Of a DNA stretch of 64,000 bases, positions 53,405 through 61,640 are shown in pieces. The notes beneath the pieces are model-generated. The model was not told the origin of the DNA. It made no database searches and saw nothing but the letters and a program-made list of their open reading frames with translations. The stretch is taken from positions 1-64,000 of the forward strand of contig JAKBBA010000009.1 of assembly GCA_021808665.1 (NCBI GenBank). Reading direction: 5' to 3'. Every line of letters begins with the position of its first letter. Position 1 is the first letter of the stretch. Both the position numbers and the translations under genes were made by a program. This DNA is from Actinomycetes bacterium (GTDB taxonomy: Bacteria; Actinomycetota; Acidimicrobiia; Acidimicrobiales; Palsa-688).

Positions 53405-54671
53405 GACAGCGAAGCTCGCCAACTATGGCGCTCAGCTTTCTCTACAGCCTGGTCCGCCGTGTCGCCGAACTGCTTCGGATCCATCGGATGGACGCCGCCG
53501 CCAAGGACGCCGAGATCCTCGTACTCCGTCACCAACTCGCCGTCCTACGCCGCCAGGGCACCCGTCCCCGATTCTCCTGGTCCGACCGGGCGCTCATCGC
53601 CACCCTGGCGAAGCTGGTGCCACGCGAGCGGTGGGCAGCGTTCCTCGTCACCCCCGAGACGATCCTGCGCTGGCATCGGGCCCTCGTCCGCCGCCGCTGG
53701 ACCTATTCCCACCGTGGGCCGGGCCGGCCACCCCTGCCCCAGGAGACCATCGAGCTGATCGTACGCCTCGCCCGCGAGAATCCCCGCTGGGGCTACTTGA
53801 GGATTGTTGGCGAGTGCAAGAAGCTCGGTGTCACCGTGTCCAAGGGCAGCGTCGCCAACGTGCTGCGCAACCACGGACTGTCACCAGCCCCTCGTCGGGC
53901 AGGACCAACGTGGACCGAGTTCCTCCGAGGCCAGGCCAAAGGCATCGTGGCGACCGACTTCTTCCATGTCGATTCGGTGCTGCTGCGCCGCTACTACGTG
54001 CTGTTCGTGATCGAGGTGGAGACTCGCGTCGTGCACCTGCTCGGCGTGACGACGAACCCGAGCGGACCGTGGGTCACCCAGGTCGCCCGGAACTTCTGTA
54101 GTGATCTCGAGGACAGCGCCAAACGCTTCCGGTTCTTGATCCGTGACCGGGACAGCAAGTTCACGTCCGGCTTCGACGCCATCTTCGCCTCAATCGGCGT
54201 CGAGGCCATCAAGATCCCGGTCAGATCGCCGCGAGCGAACGCGTTCACCGAACGGTTCGTGCGGACCGTCCGCACCGAGTGCCTCGACAACCTGCTCATC
54301 CGCTCTCGACGTCATATTGAAGCGACCGTCAACGAGTACCTCCGCCACTACAACCAAGCGAGGCCGCACCGATCCCTTGATCTTGCTCAGCCGATCCCGC
54401 GGCCGGCGCCAGCTGCCGGTCACACGATCAACCGACGCGACGTGCTCGGCGGCATCATCCACGAGTACGACATCGCAGCTTGAGCCTCGGCCGACGAAGG
54501 CCTGGTCGGACAACCCCATAACGACTGGTGCCTCTCCTGACGAGCGTCGGAGTTGAGCCAGCAGACTCGCGAGCTGGTCCAGCCACCGTTGACTCGTGCA
54601 GGCTTGACACGGTGCTCGCCCGGCCGTTCGCACTCGATGATGGCCAGCGTCGAGTTTCTGGACCCTTCAGG
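53357..54671 (+). mobile_element. Insertion sequence A with DDE transposase
   Basis: About 1.3 kb. Ends: CCTGAAGGGTCCA (53357-53369) and its exact complement (54659-54671), with further partial match inward and ACAC outward on both sides. Carries one intact transposase. Confidence 0.8.
53425..54483 (+). CDS. IS transposase, integrase-core (rve) DDE type
   Basis: A 352-residue transposase. Seen: N-terminal helical DNA-binding part with LVLRHQLAVLRRQ, a linker GPTWTEFLRGQAKG, then catalytic D in IVATDFFHVDSVLL, D in FLIRDRDSKFTSGF and E in RANAFTERFVRTVRTECLDN (D,D-35-E style), closing with HYNQARPHRSL. Belongs to the IS3/IS481 superfamily by core motifs. ATG 53425. Looks functional, and is a distant relative of the transposase at 57072. 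Confidence 0.88.
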   Translation: MALSFLYSLVRRVAELLRIHRMDAAAKDAEILVLRHQLAVLRRQGTRPRFSWSDRALIATLAKLVPRERWAAFLVTPETILRWHRALVRRRWTYSHRGPGRPPLPQETIELIVRLARENPRWGYLRIVGECKKLGVTVSKGSVANVLRNHGLSPAPRRAGPTWTEFLRGQAKGIVATDFFHVDSVLLRRYYVLFVIEVETRVVHLLGVTTNPSGPWVTQVARNFCSDLEDSAKRFRFLIRDRDSKFTSGFDAIFASIGVEAIKIPVRSPRANAFTERFVRTVRTECLDNLLIRSRRHIEATVNEYLRHYNQARPHRSLDLAQPIPRPAPAAGHTINRRDVLGGIIHEYDIAA

Positions 54672-54728
54672 GTGTGGAAACCCCGAGTGTTGTTCCACTC
54701 GGTCCCCGATGGCGAGAGGAGGTCCCGC

Positions 54729-54899
54729 TCACCCTTCCCCGCCCAACTCCTCGACCAGCACCATCTCCGCGCACGCCGGGCACTCCCCTCCCGCCCCAAG
54801 CCGGCGGCAGAACACATTGCACTCCGGGCAGCGGCGCTCCACCAGCCGTTCCCCGCAACTCGGGCACTCGTACACCACGCTCACCACACCAACAGCCAC
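54729..54899 (-). CDS. Small zinc-ribbon protein
   Basis: 56 residues with YECPSCGERLVERRCPECN and CRRLGAGGECPACAEM: two to three CxxC knuckles, i.e. a rubredoxin-like or double zinc ribbon. GTG 54899 follows GGGAG by eight bases. Seen in actinobacterial mobile DNA as an orphan; function unknown. Confidence 0.65.
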   Translation of the reverse strand: MAVGVVSVVYECPSCGERLVERRCPECNVFCRRLGAGGECPACAEMVLVEELGGEG

Positions 54900-54986
54900 G
54901 ACACTTTCTCCCTTTGCTCGGCGCCCGGCCCGCTCGCACCAACCGGGCCCCGTCACGCAGGAGCAGCGCTGCGCTCCTTCATCACA

Positions 54987-55477
54987 TCAAGGATCGCTTA
55001 TGGCTGCTGCCTGCTCTTCGGTCGATAGCCGCATCCGTACGCCGACGAAGCGGACCAGGGAGGTGAGCTGGCGGTCACGCATCGCGAGATATGCGGTGCC
55101 AACGCGAGCGAAGCCGCCATCAAGGGCTCCATCCAGCTCGCCAGGGATCTGAACCGGCTCAGGGTCCAATCCCAAGACCCGCTCCACCTGCGCCCGGCTG
55201 GCGGGACCTCCGATGTCGACTGAAGCCAGGAGGTGAAAGTAGAGGAGTTCGGCTGCGAACGGTACCGTCTCCAGCGGTGCACCTTCTAACTGGCCGGAGG
55301 GTTTGACGATGAAGCTGTCCGACCCGAGTAGCGGCGCGTCGACGAAATGAGCCGTCAGATCGGCCACCACCGAACAGTCCAGACTGGTCTTCCGGGTGTG
55401 AAGGCCGAGCCATCCCCGCTGGGCCCGTTGTCGAGCACCTGCCGGGCCGCCCGGTAAGGCGCCTTGTCGGTCATCAC
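54987..55477 (-). pseudogene. Remnant of a McrB-type restriction NTPase
   Basis: N-terminal region in one frame (MTDKAPYRAARQVLDN, GDGSAFTPGRPVWTV), then after a frameshift near 55360 a second frame with FVDAPLLGSDSF, FAAELLYFHLLASVDIGG, IPGELDGALDGGFARVGTAY, which resembles the N-terminal part of actinobacterial McrB-like AAA proteins. The AAA+ motor and motifs are missing. The open frame alone would be 166 codons but starts in non-homologous sequence. Confidence 0.55.
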
Positions 55478-55716
55478 CGTTCGCCACGCATTCCGGTGTC
55501 CGATAGTGCCTCCCTCCTTGGTCGACCTAGCCGGTTGCCACCCTCACCTTCTGAAGCCGTCGAAGCCATGCCCCATTATCTCTGTGACCTTGTCTACTTG
55601 CTATCGGGGTCCTTCCGCACGGGGCGAGGCAACCCTCACCAACCAGCGAGTTGTCACAGCCCGGCCGGGATATTGCCCACCGTACGTGCTTGGCAGCAAT
55701 CGGACCGGATGACTTG

Positions 55717-55736
55717 TAGCATATCTATGCTATATT
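55717..55736 (+). promoter_or_regulatory. Palindromic operator and -10 box of toxin-antitoxin unit
   Basis: TAGCATA TC TATGCTA (55717-55732) is a perfect 7-bp inverted repeat overlapping TATATT (55731-55736). TATATT lies at -12 to -7 relative to the GTG at 55743, so the mRNA would be leaderless and autorepressed by the antitoxin. Confidence 0.6.
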
Positions 55737-55742
55737 GGTGGT

Positions 55743-55979
55743 GTGAGTCGGGTGAGGGTGAGTACCACGGTGGACGAGGGCCTTTTGCGCAGTGCCCGCG
55801 AGCTGCTCGTCGGGTCGACGGACGCTGCGCTGCTGGACGAGGCGTTGGGGGCGTTGGTGGCTTCTTATCGTTGTGCGGAGGTAGATGCCAGTTACCGTGC
55901 TTATGATGACGTTCCGCTGGATGCGCCTGATGAGTGGGGTGATCTGGCATCGTTTCGTGGCGCAGTTGGGCTGTCGTGA
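55743..55979 (+). CDS. Antitoxin, MazE/RHH-like
   Basis: 78 residues: [20 protein letters not shown] forms a ribbon-helix-helix-like DNA-binding start; the acidic Tyr-rich tail ([21 protein letters not shown]) is the usual toxin-wrapping part. The stop overlaps the toxin GTG (GTGA), the classic order antitoxin first. GTG start directly at the promoter. Confidence 0.75.
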   Translation: MSRVRVSTTVDEGLLRSARELLVGSTDAALLDEALGALVASYRCAEVDASYRAYDDVPLDAPDEWGDLASFRGAVGLS

Positions 55980-56311
55980 CTCAGCTTCCGGCGCGGGGCG
56001 AGGTGTGGTGGTGCGAACTGTCGGACGTCGGTCGCCGTCCTGTGGTGGTTCTGTCTCGCGATGTGGCTATTCCTCGGCTTCGCCGGGCGGTGATCGCCCC
56101 GTGTACGACGAACATCCGGGGGTTGTCGAGCGAGGTGGTGCTCGAGCCGGGAGACGACCCAGTCCCGCGTCCGTCCGCGGTCAACTTGGACTCAGTTGAG
56201 AGCGTCTCGGTCAGCGTGCTCGTCGAGCGTTTGGGCCGGCTTAGCGACGCGCGGATGCGCGAGGTCTGCTCTGCGCTTGAGGTGGCTGTGGGCTGTGGGT
56301 GGTCGGCGTGA
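55976..56311 (+). CDS. MazF/PemK-family toxin endoribonuclease
   Basis: 111 residues. Seen: [20 protein letters not shown] at the N-terminus (Arg of active site), [15 protein letters not shown] with the Thr, [15 protein letters not shown]. It should cut mRNA at short sequences and be held by the antitoxin encoded just before. Intact, unlike its neighbours, consistent with element maintenance. Confidence 0.82.
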   Translation: MTQLPARGEVWWCELSDVGRRPVVVLSRDVAIPRLRRAVIAPCTTNIRGLSSEVVLEPGDDPVPRPSAVNLDSVESVSVSVLVERLGRLSDARMREVCSALEVAVGCGWSA

Positions 56312-56426
56312 CCTTACGTGACCTTATCGAGATGGATGGGGAGGTTTCTTGAGGGGCCTTGAGGGGATTGCAGGGCTGTGACCTGCATATTCTTCGCTAA
56401 GGCCCTGGTCAGGAGGCCAGTATTGG

Positions 56427-56494
56427 TACGTTCGCATCGTAGAAGTCGCCGGTTCAAATCCGGTCACCTCCACCCTGTGCTTTGGATCTTCGCG
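56427..56494 (+). repeat. att-like direct repeat, copy 2
   Basis: Identical to 52406-52473; contains the 3' part of tRNA-Ala from the anticodon stem on but lacks the 5' half, so it is not a tRNA gene. Flanking similarity to copy 1 continues to about 56724, including CCCTACGCAG at 56685 and CGTAGGG at 56706. Confidence 0.9.
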
Positions 56495-56724
56495 CCTTTC
56501 GGGCTGACCGTCCTGGGCTTTCGTGCTGTTTCATGGCATTCCCACGGGGTTATCCACAGGGTTTATCGACCTGATTATGGGTGAATGATCACCCTGCCTT
56601 ACGCAGCCCTAGGCACGAGGTCTGGCCGCTGCACCGGCCGCACGCTGGGGTGACGCGGTCGGCGAGCTCACAGGCGTCTCCGTGCCCTACGCAGCCCTAC
56701 CGCAGCGTAGGGCAGTGCCCTACT

Positions 56725-56963
56725 CAGCGAGATGGGCGAGAAGCGCCCGACGTCACGCTCTCGGGATGCGTTTTCGCGTGGACGGCGCTGCCCGCTACGT
56801 CGATGCGTTCAGTCGCCACATCGGCCCACGCCCAGCCCGCGTTCAGCCGTTCTGACCTTGCCGCGCCCTGGGCGCCTCAAGGCAGAAGCAGAAGGTGTCG
56901 AGGTCAGTGCGTAGGGCATCGACGCCCTGGAAGCTGACGACCCCGTCGGTGGTTTAGAGCTAC
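56725..56963. other. Stretch without recognised gene
   Basis: Between the second repeat and the FMN-reductase stub. Only short, frame-poor sequence; a minus frame with VVSFQGVDALRTDLDTF may be a fragment of something but is too short to name. Confidence 0.4.
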
Positions 56964-57041
56964 ATGGACACGACGCGCAACGTGTTGCTGGTGTCGGGAA
57001 GCCTCCGGGCAGGCTCGACCAACTCCGCGCTGCTGCGCACC
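56964..57041 (+). pseudogene. NADPH-dependent FMN reductase, 5' stub
   Basis: MDTTRNVLLVSGSLRAGSTN then SALLRT matches the flavodoxin-like FMN reductase start (GSLRAGSTN phosphate loop). It ends at the IS boundary at 57042 after 26 codons. Confidence 0.7.
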
Positions 57042-58224
57042 TGTGGGTGCCGGGAACCCCATCCGCCCAGTTCAGGCGACCATCCGGTACTCGTGGATGA
57101 GGCCGCCCAGCCGATCGGCTCTCCGTAGCCTGGCGATGTCAACATCGCCAATGGTCGGGAGCATCACATCGGGTGCAGCCGGGGGGCGTTGACTGAGAGA
57201 CCGGTGGGGACGATGCGAGTTGTAATGCTCGACGTACTCGGCCAGGACCGCCGCAAGGTGACGGCGTCCGAGGATGAGCGTCCGGTCAAGACACTCGCGC
57301 CGGATGGTGCCCACCACACGCTCACAGATGGCATTCGCCCGAGGTGCCCGGACCGGGGTCTTTATGATCCTGGTGCCGTCGGCGGCGAAGACGGCGTCGA
57401 AGGAGGCGGTGAACTTGGCATCGCGATCGCGGATGAGGAACGTGACCGCGTTCGCCTCGTCGGCAAGCTCCATCGAGAGGTTGCGGGCCTGCTGGGTCAC
57501 CCACGCGGCCACGGGGTTGGCCGTGATGCCGGCGATCCGGACGAGGCGTGTGTCGTGATGGATGAACACGAGGACGTAGAGCCTGCGGAAGAGAATGGTG
57601 TCGACGTCGCAAGTCACACGCCATCAGTCCCCTCGCCTGGGCGGCGAGGAACTCAGCCCACGTGGGTCCTGACCTGCGCGGTGAAGGGTCGACACCATGA
57701 CGCTTCAGGATCGCCCAGACGCTCGAGGAGGCGATCGCGATCCCCATGGTGGCGAGCTCACCGTGGATGCGGTGGTAGCCCCAGTTCGGGTTCTCCTTCG
57801 CGAGGCGGAGCACCAGTGCGGTGGTTCCCTCGGCGACGGAAGGTCGACCCGGCCGGCCGTGTGGGTAGGTCCAGCGCTTGGCGACGAGGTCGCGGTGCCA
57901 GCGCAGCAGAGTTGCCGGTTGGACGAAGAGTTGCCCGACACGCTGGCGGGGGAGCAGTCGTGCCAGCCCGGCCAGCACTGCTCGATCCGCCGGCTCGAGT
58001 GCCGGTCGATGGACCTGGCGTCGCAGGACCGCCACCTCGTGGCGCAGCACGACGACTTCGATGGCGAGGTCCGTGTCACTGCGAGAGATGAGGTGGAGCA
58101 GCTGTAGCACCCGGCAGAACGCCCGATACAGGAACGAAAGGGCCATCGGCCGATGCTCGCCGCGCCCTGCACCAGCCGTCAAAGTGCAGCTCACAGTCCA
58201 TGGATGATGTTCTCGGCACCGACA
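57042..58224 (-). mobile_element. Insertion sequence B
   Basis: About 1.18 kb. Ends TGTGGGTGCCGGGAAC (57042-57057) and, on the minus strand from 58224, TGTCGGTGCCGAGAAC; 19 of the first 23 bases match. Carries a frameshifted transposase. Its 58224 end abuts a truncated copy of a related IS. Confidence 0.75.
57072..58146 (-). pseudogene. Frameshifted IS transposase (rve family)
   Basis: ATG 58146 (MALSFLYRAFCRVLQLLHL) runs to about 57610 where the frame breaks inside the first catalytic motif (LMACD / TCDVDTILF); the rest, with FLIRDRDAKFTASF, NAICERVVGTIRRECLD and HYNSHRPHRSL, is in another frame. The break removes the first Asp motif, so it is a dead copy, not programmed frameshifting. Confidence 0.85.
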
Positions 58225-58698
58225 GGCGAGCTCACCGTGGATGCGGCGGTAGCCCCAGTCGGGGTTCTCCTTTGCCAACCGCAGGACAAGCGTGGTGGTG
58301 CCCGTCGGAATGCCCGGCCGACCGGGCCGGCTCCGCGGGTAGGTCCAGCGCTTGGCGACGAGGTCGCGGTGCCAGCGCAGCAGGGTTGCTGGCTGGACGA
58401 AGAAGCGTCCGAGTCGTCGGCGGGGGAGCATTCGTGCCAGTCCCGACAGCACCGCCCGGTCCGCCGGCTCCAGCGCCGGTCGGTAGACCTGGCGTTGCAG
58501 GACCGCCACCTCGTGTCGGAGCATGACGACCTCCACGGCGAGATCGGTGTCACCGCGGTAGATGAGTCGGATGAGCTGGAGGGCACGGCAGAACGCTCGG
58601 TAGAGGAACGAGAGGGTCACTGCCGAATGCTCGCTGTAGGAGCCCGCCGACGTCAAAGTCCAGCTCGAAGCGGATGGATGACGTTCTCGGCACCGACA
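58225..58698 (-). mobile_element. Truncated IS copy 2 (5' 474 bp)
   Basis: Starts at 58698 with TGTCGGTGCCGAGAAC and encodes the first ~130 codons of a transposase (from GTG 58620: VTLSFLYRAFCRALQLI ... WGYRRIHGELA), then is cut exactly at the end of IS B. Its frame reads through into the IS B transposase, giving a 444-codon open frame. Confidence 0.75.
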
Positions 58699-58846
58699 CG
58701 TTGCGAACGACGAGGCGGACCAGCTGGAGGACGCGGCAGAACGCCAAGTAGAGGAACGAGAGGGTCACCGCCGGATGCTCGCTGCAGGAGCCTTCCGGCG
58801 TCAAAGTCCAGCACGGGAGACCTGGACGGGGTTTTCGGCACCGACA
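58699..58846 (-). mobile_element. Truncated IS copy 1 (5' 148 bp)
   Basis: Starts at 58846 with TGTCGGTGCCGAAAAC, encodes VTLSFLYLAFCRVLQLVRLV, and is cut at 58698 by the start of copy 2. Third member of the stack. Confidence 0.7.
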
Positions 58847-58973
58847 GGCAGATGCCATGATCAGCAGGCACGGCGGACTGTACGCCGGGAGGGCGCTGCT
58901 GGTAGCGAACGCTCGCTACTAAGTCCGGCGTTTTTTCGCAGCGTTGCGCGTGCACAGGCCGCTGGCCAGATCT

Positions 58974-59150
58974 ATGCAGCCCCCCGGTTTGCAGCTACGT
59001 CGGGTGAACGTGGACTTGCCCTCCTGGATGATGGAGATGGTCGACCGGAAAGCCAAGCGCGTCGGCATGACCTGTCGATCGGTCGTCGAGGCCGACCAGT
59101 TCAATTTTAGGTGCACTCACCCGGTCATGGTGACCGGCGTTGCCGACTGA
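58974..59150 (+). pseudogene. CopG/RHH antitoxin fragment
   Basis: LRRVNVDLPSWMMEMVDRKA then KRVGMTCRSVV matches CopG-type antitoxins (VNVDxPxWMxxxLDxxAKRLGVTRQ). After Val the family continues with KxWLAERL, but here it turns into unrelated sequence. Broken. Confidence 0.6.
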
Positions 59151-59183
59151 CACCGGTCACTGGAGACCGAAGCATGCCATGGA

Positions 59184-59310
59184 ATGCCAGTTAGACTGCT
59201 ATCCCTGCCGGAGCGCAAGGAGATCGCACAAGAGGATCAGGCGCGATCCGACCACGATCATGCGGGGGGTGTCCGCCAACGGACGACGAGGATTAGGCGA
59301 GGGCACGTGG
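59184..59310 (+). pseudogene. IS30-type transposase N-terminal remnant
   Basis: VRLLSLPERKEIAQ in one frame and RIRRDPTTIMRGVSANGRRG in the next match the helix-turn-helix start of IS30 transposases (LSxxEREEI... GRxPSTISREIxxNGG). Frameshifted, with no catalytic domain after it. Confidence 0.45.
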
Positions 59311-59375
59311 GTTTGGGGTGGGCGCTGTTTGGGCGACGGATCCGGCTTCACGGGAGGTACCGGCTGGCGTCTTAC

Positions 59376-59510
59376 CTATCCGCCGATTATTACGAAGTCA
59401 ACGCGGGTGGTGGGGGTGATGTCGTCGATGGGCTCGCCCAGGGCGTCGGCGTGTCCGTCGAAGTGGTCGCCGCAGATGATGACCGTCCTTGGATCGCCGA
59501 CGGTGGTCAT
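59376..59510 (-). pseudogene. Truncated amidohydrolase-like start, coupled to TRIC gene
   Basis: 44 codons beginning MTTVGDPRTVIICGDHFDG, like the N-terminal beta-strand and HFDG turn of amidohydrolases. ATG 59510 overlaps the upstream TGA (ATGA) and has AAGGAG six bases before it, so it was or is translated; it stops at 59376 near the edge of the decayed region. Confidence 0.45.
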
Positions 59511-60169
59511 GGCTTCTCCTTGGGTGGTTCGGCTCGGGGCGTGGTCCGGGGGTGTGAGATGGGGACGTTCAAGTCGAAGTGCACGCCGGCCATGCGGATG
59601 ACGAAGCAGAGCGCGGCGGCGACGACGGCGATAGCGCCGCCGTAGAAGTGGAACTCGAGTGCCAGGGCGGTGAGCGTCGCGCCGCACGCGGCGGGGATGG
59701 CGTAGAGGCCGCTTGAGAGCACTGTCGGCACTTTTCTGATGACTATGTCGCGGACGGTGCCGCCGCCGACGCCGGTGATGGTGCCGAGGACGGCCGACTG
59801 GAACGGCCCGAGGTGGGCGGCGAAGGCGGTGGTGGTGCCCGTCACGCAGAATAGGGCCAGGCCGGCGGCGTCGAAGACGGTGATCGAGCGTTTGATGCGC
59901 ACCCAGAGTTGGCGGGCGAAGAAGGCGGCGATGCCGGCACCGCCGCCAACGGCAAGGTAGCGCCAGTCCTTGAAAGCTGCGGGCGGAAGCGCGCCGATGA
60001 GCACGTCGCGGATGACGCCGCCACCGAGGGCGGTGATCACGGCGAGGACGACGACGCCGACTACGTCGAGGTTCTCTGCTTCCATGGCGGTGAGGGCGCC
60101 GTTGAGGCCGAACACGAAGGTGCCCGACAGGTCGAGTGCCAGTTGGAGCGTCGAGCCGGGGTGTGACAC
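59507..60169 (-). CDS. TRIC/UPF0126-family channel
   Basis: A 220-residue, seven-helix protein of the YadS/TRIC family (cation or glycine channel). Seen: two internal halves with LNGALTAMEAENLDVVGVV ... ALGGGVIRDVLIG and CVTGTTTAFAAHLGPFQSAV ... VGGGTVRDIVIRKVP: the repeated GGG(V/T)(I/V)RD is diagnostic. GTG 60169 lies 5 bp after the M20 gene stop. Confidence 0.88.
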   Translation of the reverse strand: MSHPGSTLQLALDLSGTFVFGLNGALTAMEAENLDVVGVVVLAVITALGGGVIRDVLIGALPPAAFKDWRYLAVGGGAGIAAFFARQLWVRIKRSITVFDAAGLALFCVTGTTTAFAAHLGPFQSAVLGTITGVGGGTVRDIVIRKVPTVLSSGLYAIPAACGATLTALALEFHFYGGAIAVVAAALCFVIRMAGVHFDLNVPISHPRTTPRAEPPKEKP

Positions 60170-60174
60170 CGTCG

Positions 60175-61464
60175 CTACTGGTCGCCGGTCCGGGGCGGGG
60201 CGAGCCATGCGAGGGCGGCGATGACCATCGCTTGGATCCCGGTGTCCAAGGTGGGTTGGATGACCGGGGCGAAGTACGCCGAGTGGTTGACGGGGATGTC
60301 CTGGGCGACCCGACCGGCCCGCTCGGCCGCCTCGTAGCTGTCGGGGTCGATGCCGCCGATCCCCCAATAGCAGTAGGGGACTCCGAGGGCTGTGGGGATG
60401 TCGCTGAAGTCCTCGCTGGCGGTTTGCATCGGTAGCGGCCGCGCCCGCTCCCCGAAGAACGCTGCGAACGCGGCGGACACCTTGGCGGTGGTTTCGACGT
60501 CGTTGTCGGTGAGGGGGAAGCGGTCGAACAGTTCGTAGTCGGCCGGTTTGGGGCATCCCGACGCCTGGCATTCGGCGTCGACGGTCCTTTTGATGGAGTC
60601 GAGGACCGACGTCCGGGTCTGCTCGTCGTAGGTGCGCACGTTGAGCTCGATGACGGCGTGGTCGGGGATGACGTTGCTCTTGGTGCCCGCTTGGATGCTC
60701 CCGACGGTGACCACGACCGGCTCCCCGGGGCGGGTCTCGCGGGCCACGAGGGTCTGGAGGCGGACCACGATCATCGCGGCGAGGACGACAGGGTCGACTG
60801 AGGCTTGGGGCATCGATCCGTGCGCGCCACGCCCGTGCAGCGTGATGCGCATGCTGTCGGCGGCTGAGAGGGTCGGACCGGCGTGCGTGCCGACCAAACC
60901 GGCAGGCGCGGGCAGCACGTGCTGGGCCAAGGCGACGTCCGCCTTGGGTACCAGGGTCGCTAGGCCGTCGTCGAGCATGCCCCGGGCGCCGTCGCCGGTC
61001 TCCTCGGCGGGCTGGAACAGGGCGATGAGGGTGCCCGCCCAATGCTCACGGGCTGCGGCGAGCAGGTGGGCGGCGCCGAGGAGGCAGGCGACGTGCATGT
61101 CGTGGCCGCAGGCGTGCATCACGGGCACCTCGTTGCCGGCTGCGTCGGTGGCGGTGACGTGGCTGGCGTAGTCGAGTCCGGTGGCTTCGGCTACTGGGAG
61201 GGCGTCCATGTCGGCCCGCAACAGCACCGTCGGCCCTTCCCCGTTTCTGACCAGGCCGACGACGCCGGTGCCGCCGACTCCGGTGTGGACTTCGACGCCC
61301 GAGGCGCCGAGGCGCTCTGCGACCTTCGACGCCGTCGAGCGCTCCTCGTGGGACAGCTCGGGGTGGGCGTGCAGGTCACGGTAGAGGTCCGCCGCCCAGT
61401 CCCGGACTGCTTCGAGCCCCGAGAGCACCGGGGTGGCAGGTGGCGGGCTCGACGCAGAGGTCAT
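60175..61464 (-). CDS. M20D amidohydrolase (hippurate/IAA-amino-acid hydrolase-like)
   Basis: A 429-residue metal-dependent amidohydrolase removing acyl groups from N-acyl amino acids. Seen: LHAHPELSHEERSTA, LLRADMDALPV, VMHACGHDMHVACLLGAA (metal Cys/His), FQPAEETGDGARGM (catalytic Glu pair), HGRGAHGSMPQ and the late ASEDFSDI. First gene of the M20-TRIC unit. Confidence 0.9.
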   Translation of the reverse strand: MTSASSPPPATPVLSGLEAVRDWAADLYRDLHAHPELSHEERSTASKVAERLGASGVEVHTGVGGTGVVGLVRNGEGPTVLLRADMDALPVAEATGLDYASHVTATDAAGNEVPVMHACGHDMHVACLLGAAHLLAAAREHWAGTLIALFQPAEETGDGARGMLDDGLATLVPKADVALAQHVLPAPAGLVGTHAGPTLSAADSMRITLHGRGAHGSMPQASVDPVVLAAMIVVRLQTLVARETRPGEPVVVTVGSIQAGTKSNVIPDHAVIELNVRTYDEQTRTSVLDSIKRTVDAECQASGCPKPADYELFDRFPLTDNDVETTAKVSAAFAAFFGERARPLPMQTASEDFSDIPTALGVPYCYWGIGGIDPDSYEAAERAGRVAQDIPVNHSAYFAPVIQPTLDTGIQAMVIAALAWLAPPRTGDQ

Positions 61465-61640
61465 TCACTGATTTTGCCAGCATCGGCCGTCGCGTGCTGG
61501 GAGTGTCCCGGGAGCGACCGCCGGTGACCTTCAAGGGTCGGAGGCAGGGGGCGAACCTCATCGTGGGGGAGGGGCCACGCTCGCGGGAGGCCGACCGTGA
61601 AGTCTCGACGAGGCTAATCCGGGCTTTCGGAGTGTCGGCG

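Larger units (their letters stand above)
52406..56426. mobile_element. Integrative-element remnant bounded by tRNA-derived repeats
   Basis: About 4.0 kb between the two 68-bp copies. Cargo: DUF5131 gene broken by an IS, a zinc-ribbon gene, a frameshifted mcrB-like remnant, and a MazEF-like pair. No integrase, excisionase or replication gene was found, so it is either decayed or a satellite moved in trans. Confidence 0.7.
56427..58846. mobile_element. Second, tandem element remnant
   Basis: Because ~300 bp to the right of copy 2 resembles the ~300 bp right of the tRNA, a second related element seems to begin here. Its right end is not visible: no third tRNA-derived copy was found. It now holds an FMN-reductase stub and stacked IS copies. 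The right border given is only the end of the IS stack. Confidence 0.45.

Noticed and set aside
56427..56500. Second tRNA gene
   Set aside because: Only the 3' part from the anticodon stem is present; no acceptor 5' strand or D-arm precedes it.
57560..57680. Programmed frameshift in IS B transposase
   Set aside because: The break destroys the first catalytic Asp motif and the related IS A transposase is a single frame, so decay is the simpler reading.
52400..59400. Search for an integrase, excisionase or relaxase
   Set aside because: No tyrosine or serine recombinase motif was found in any frame; only DDE IS transposases are present.
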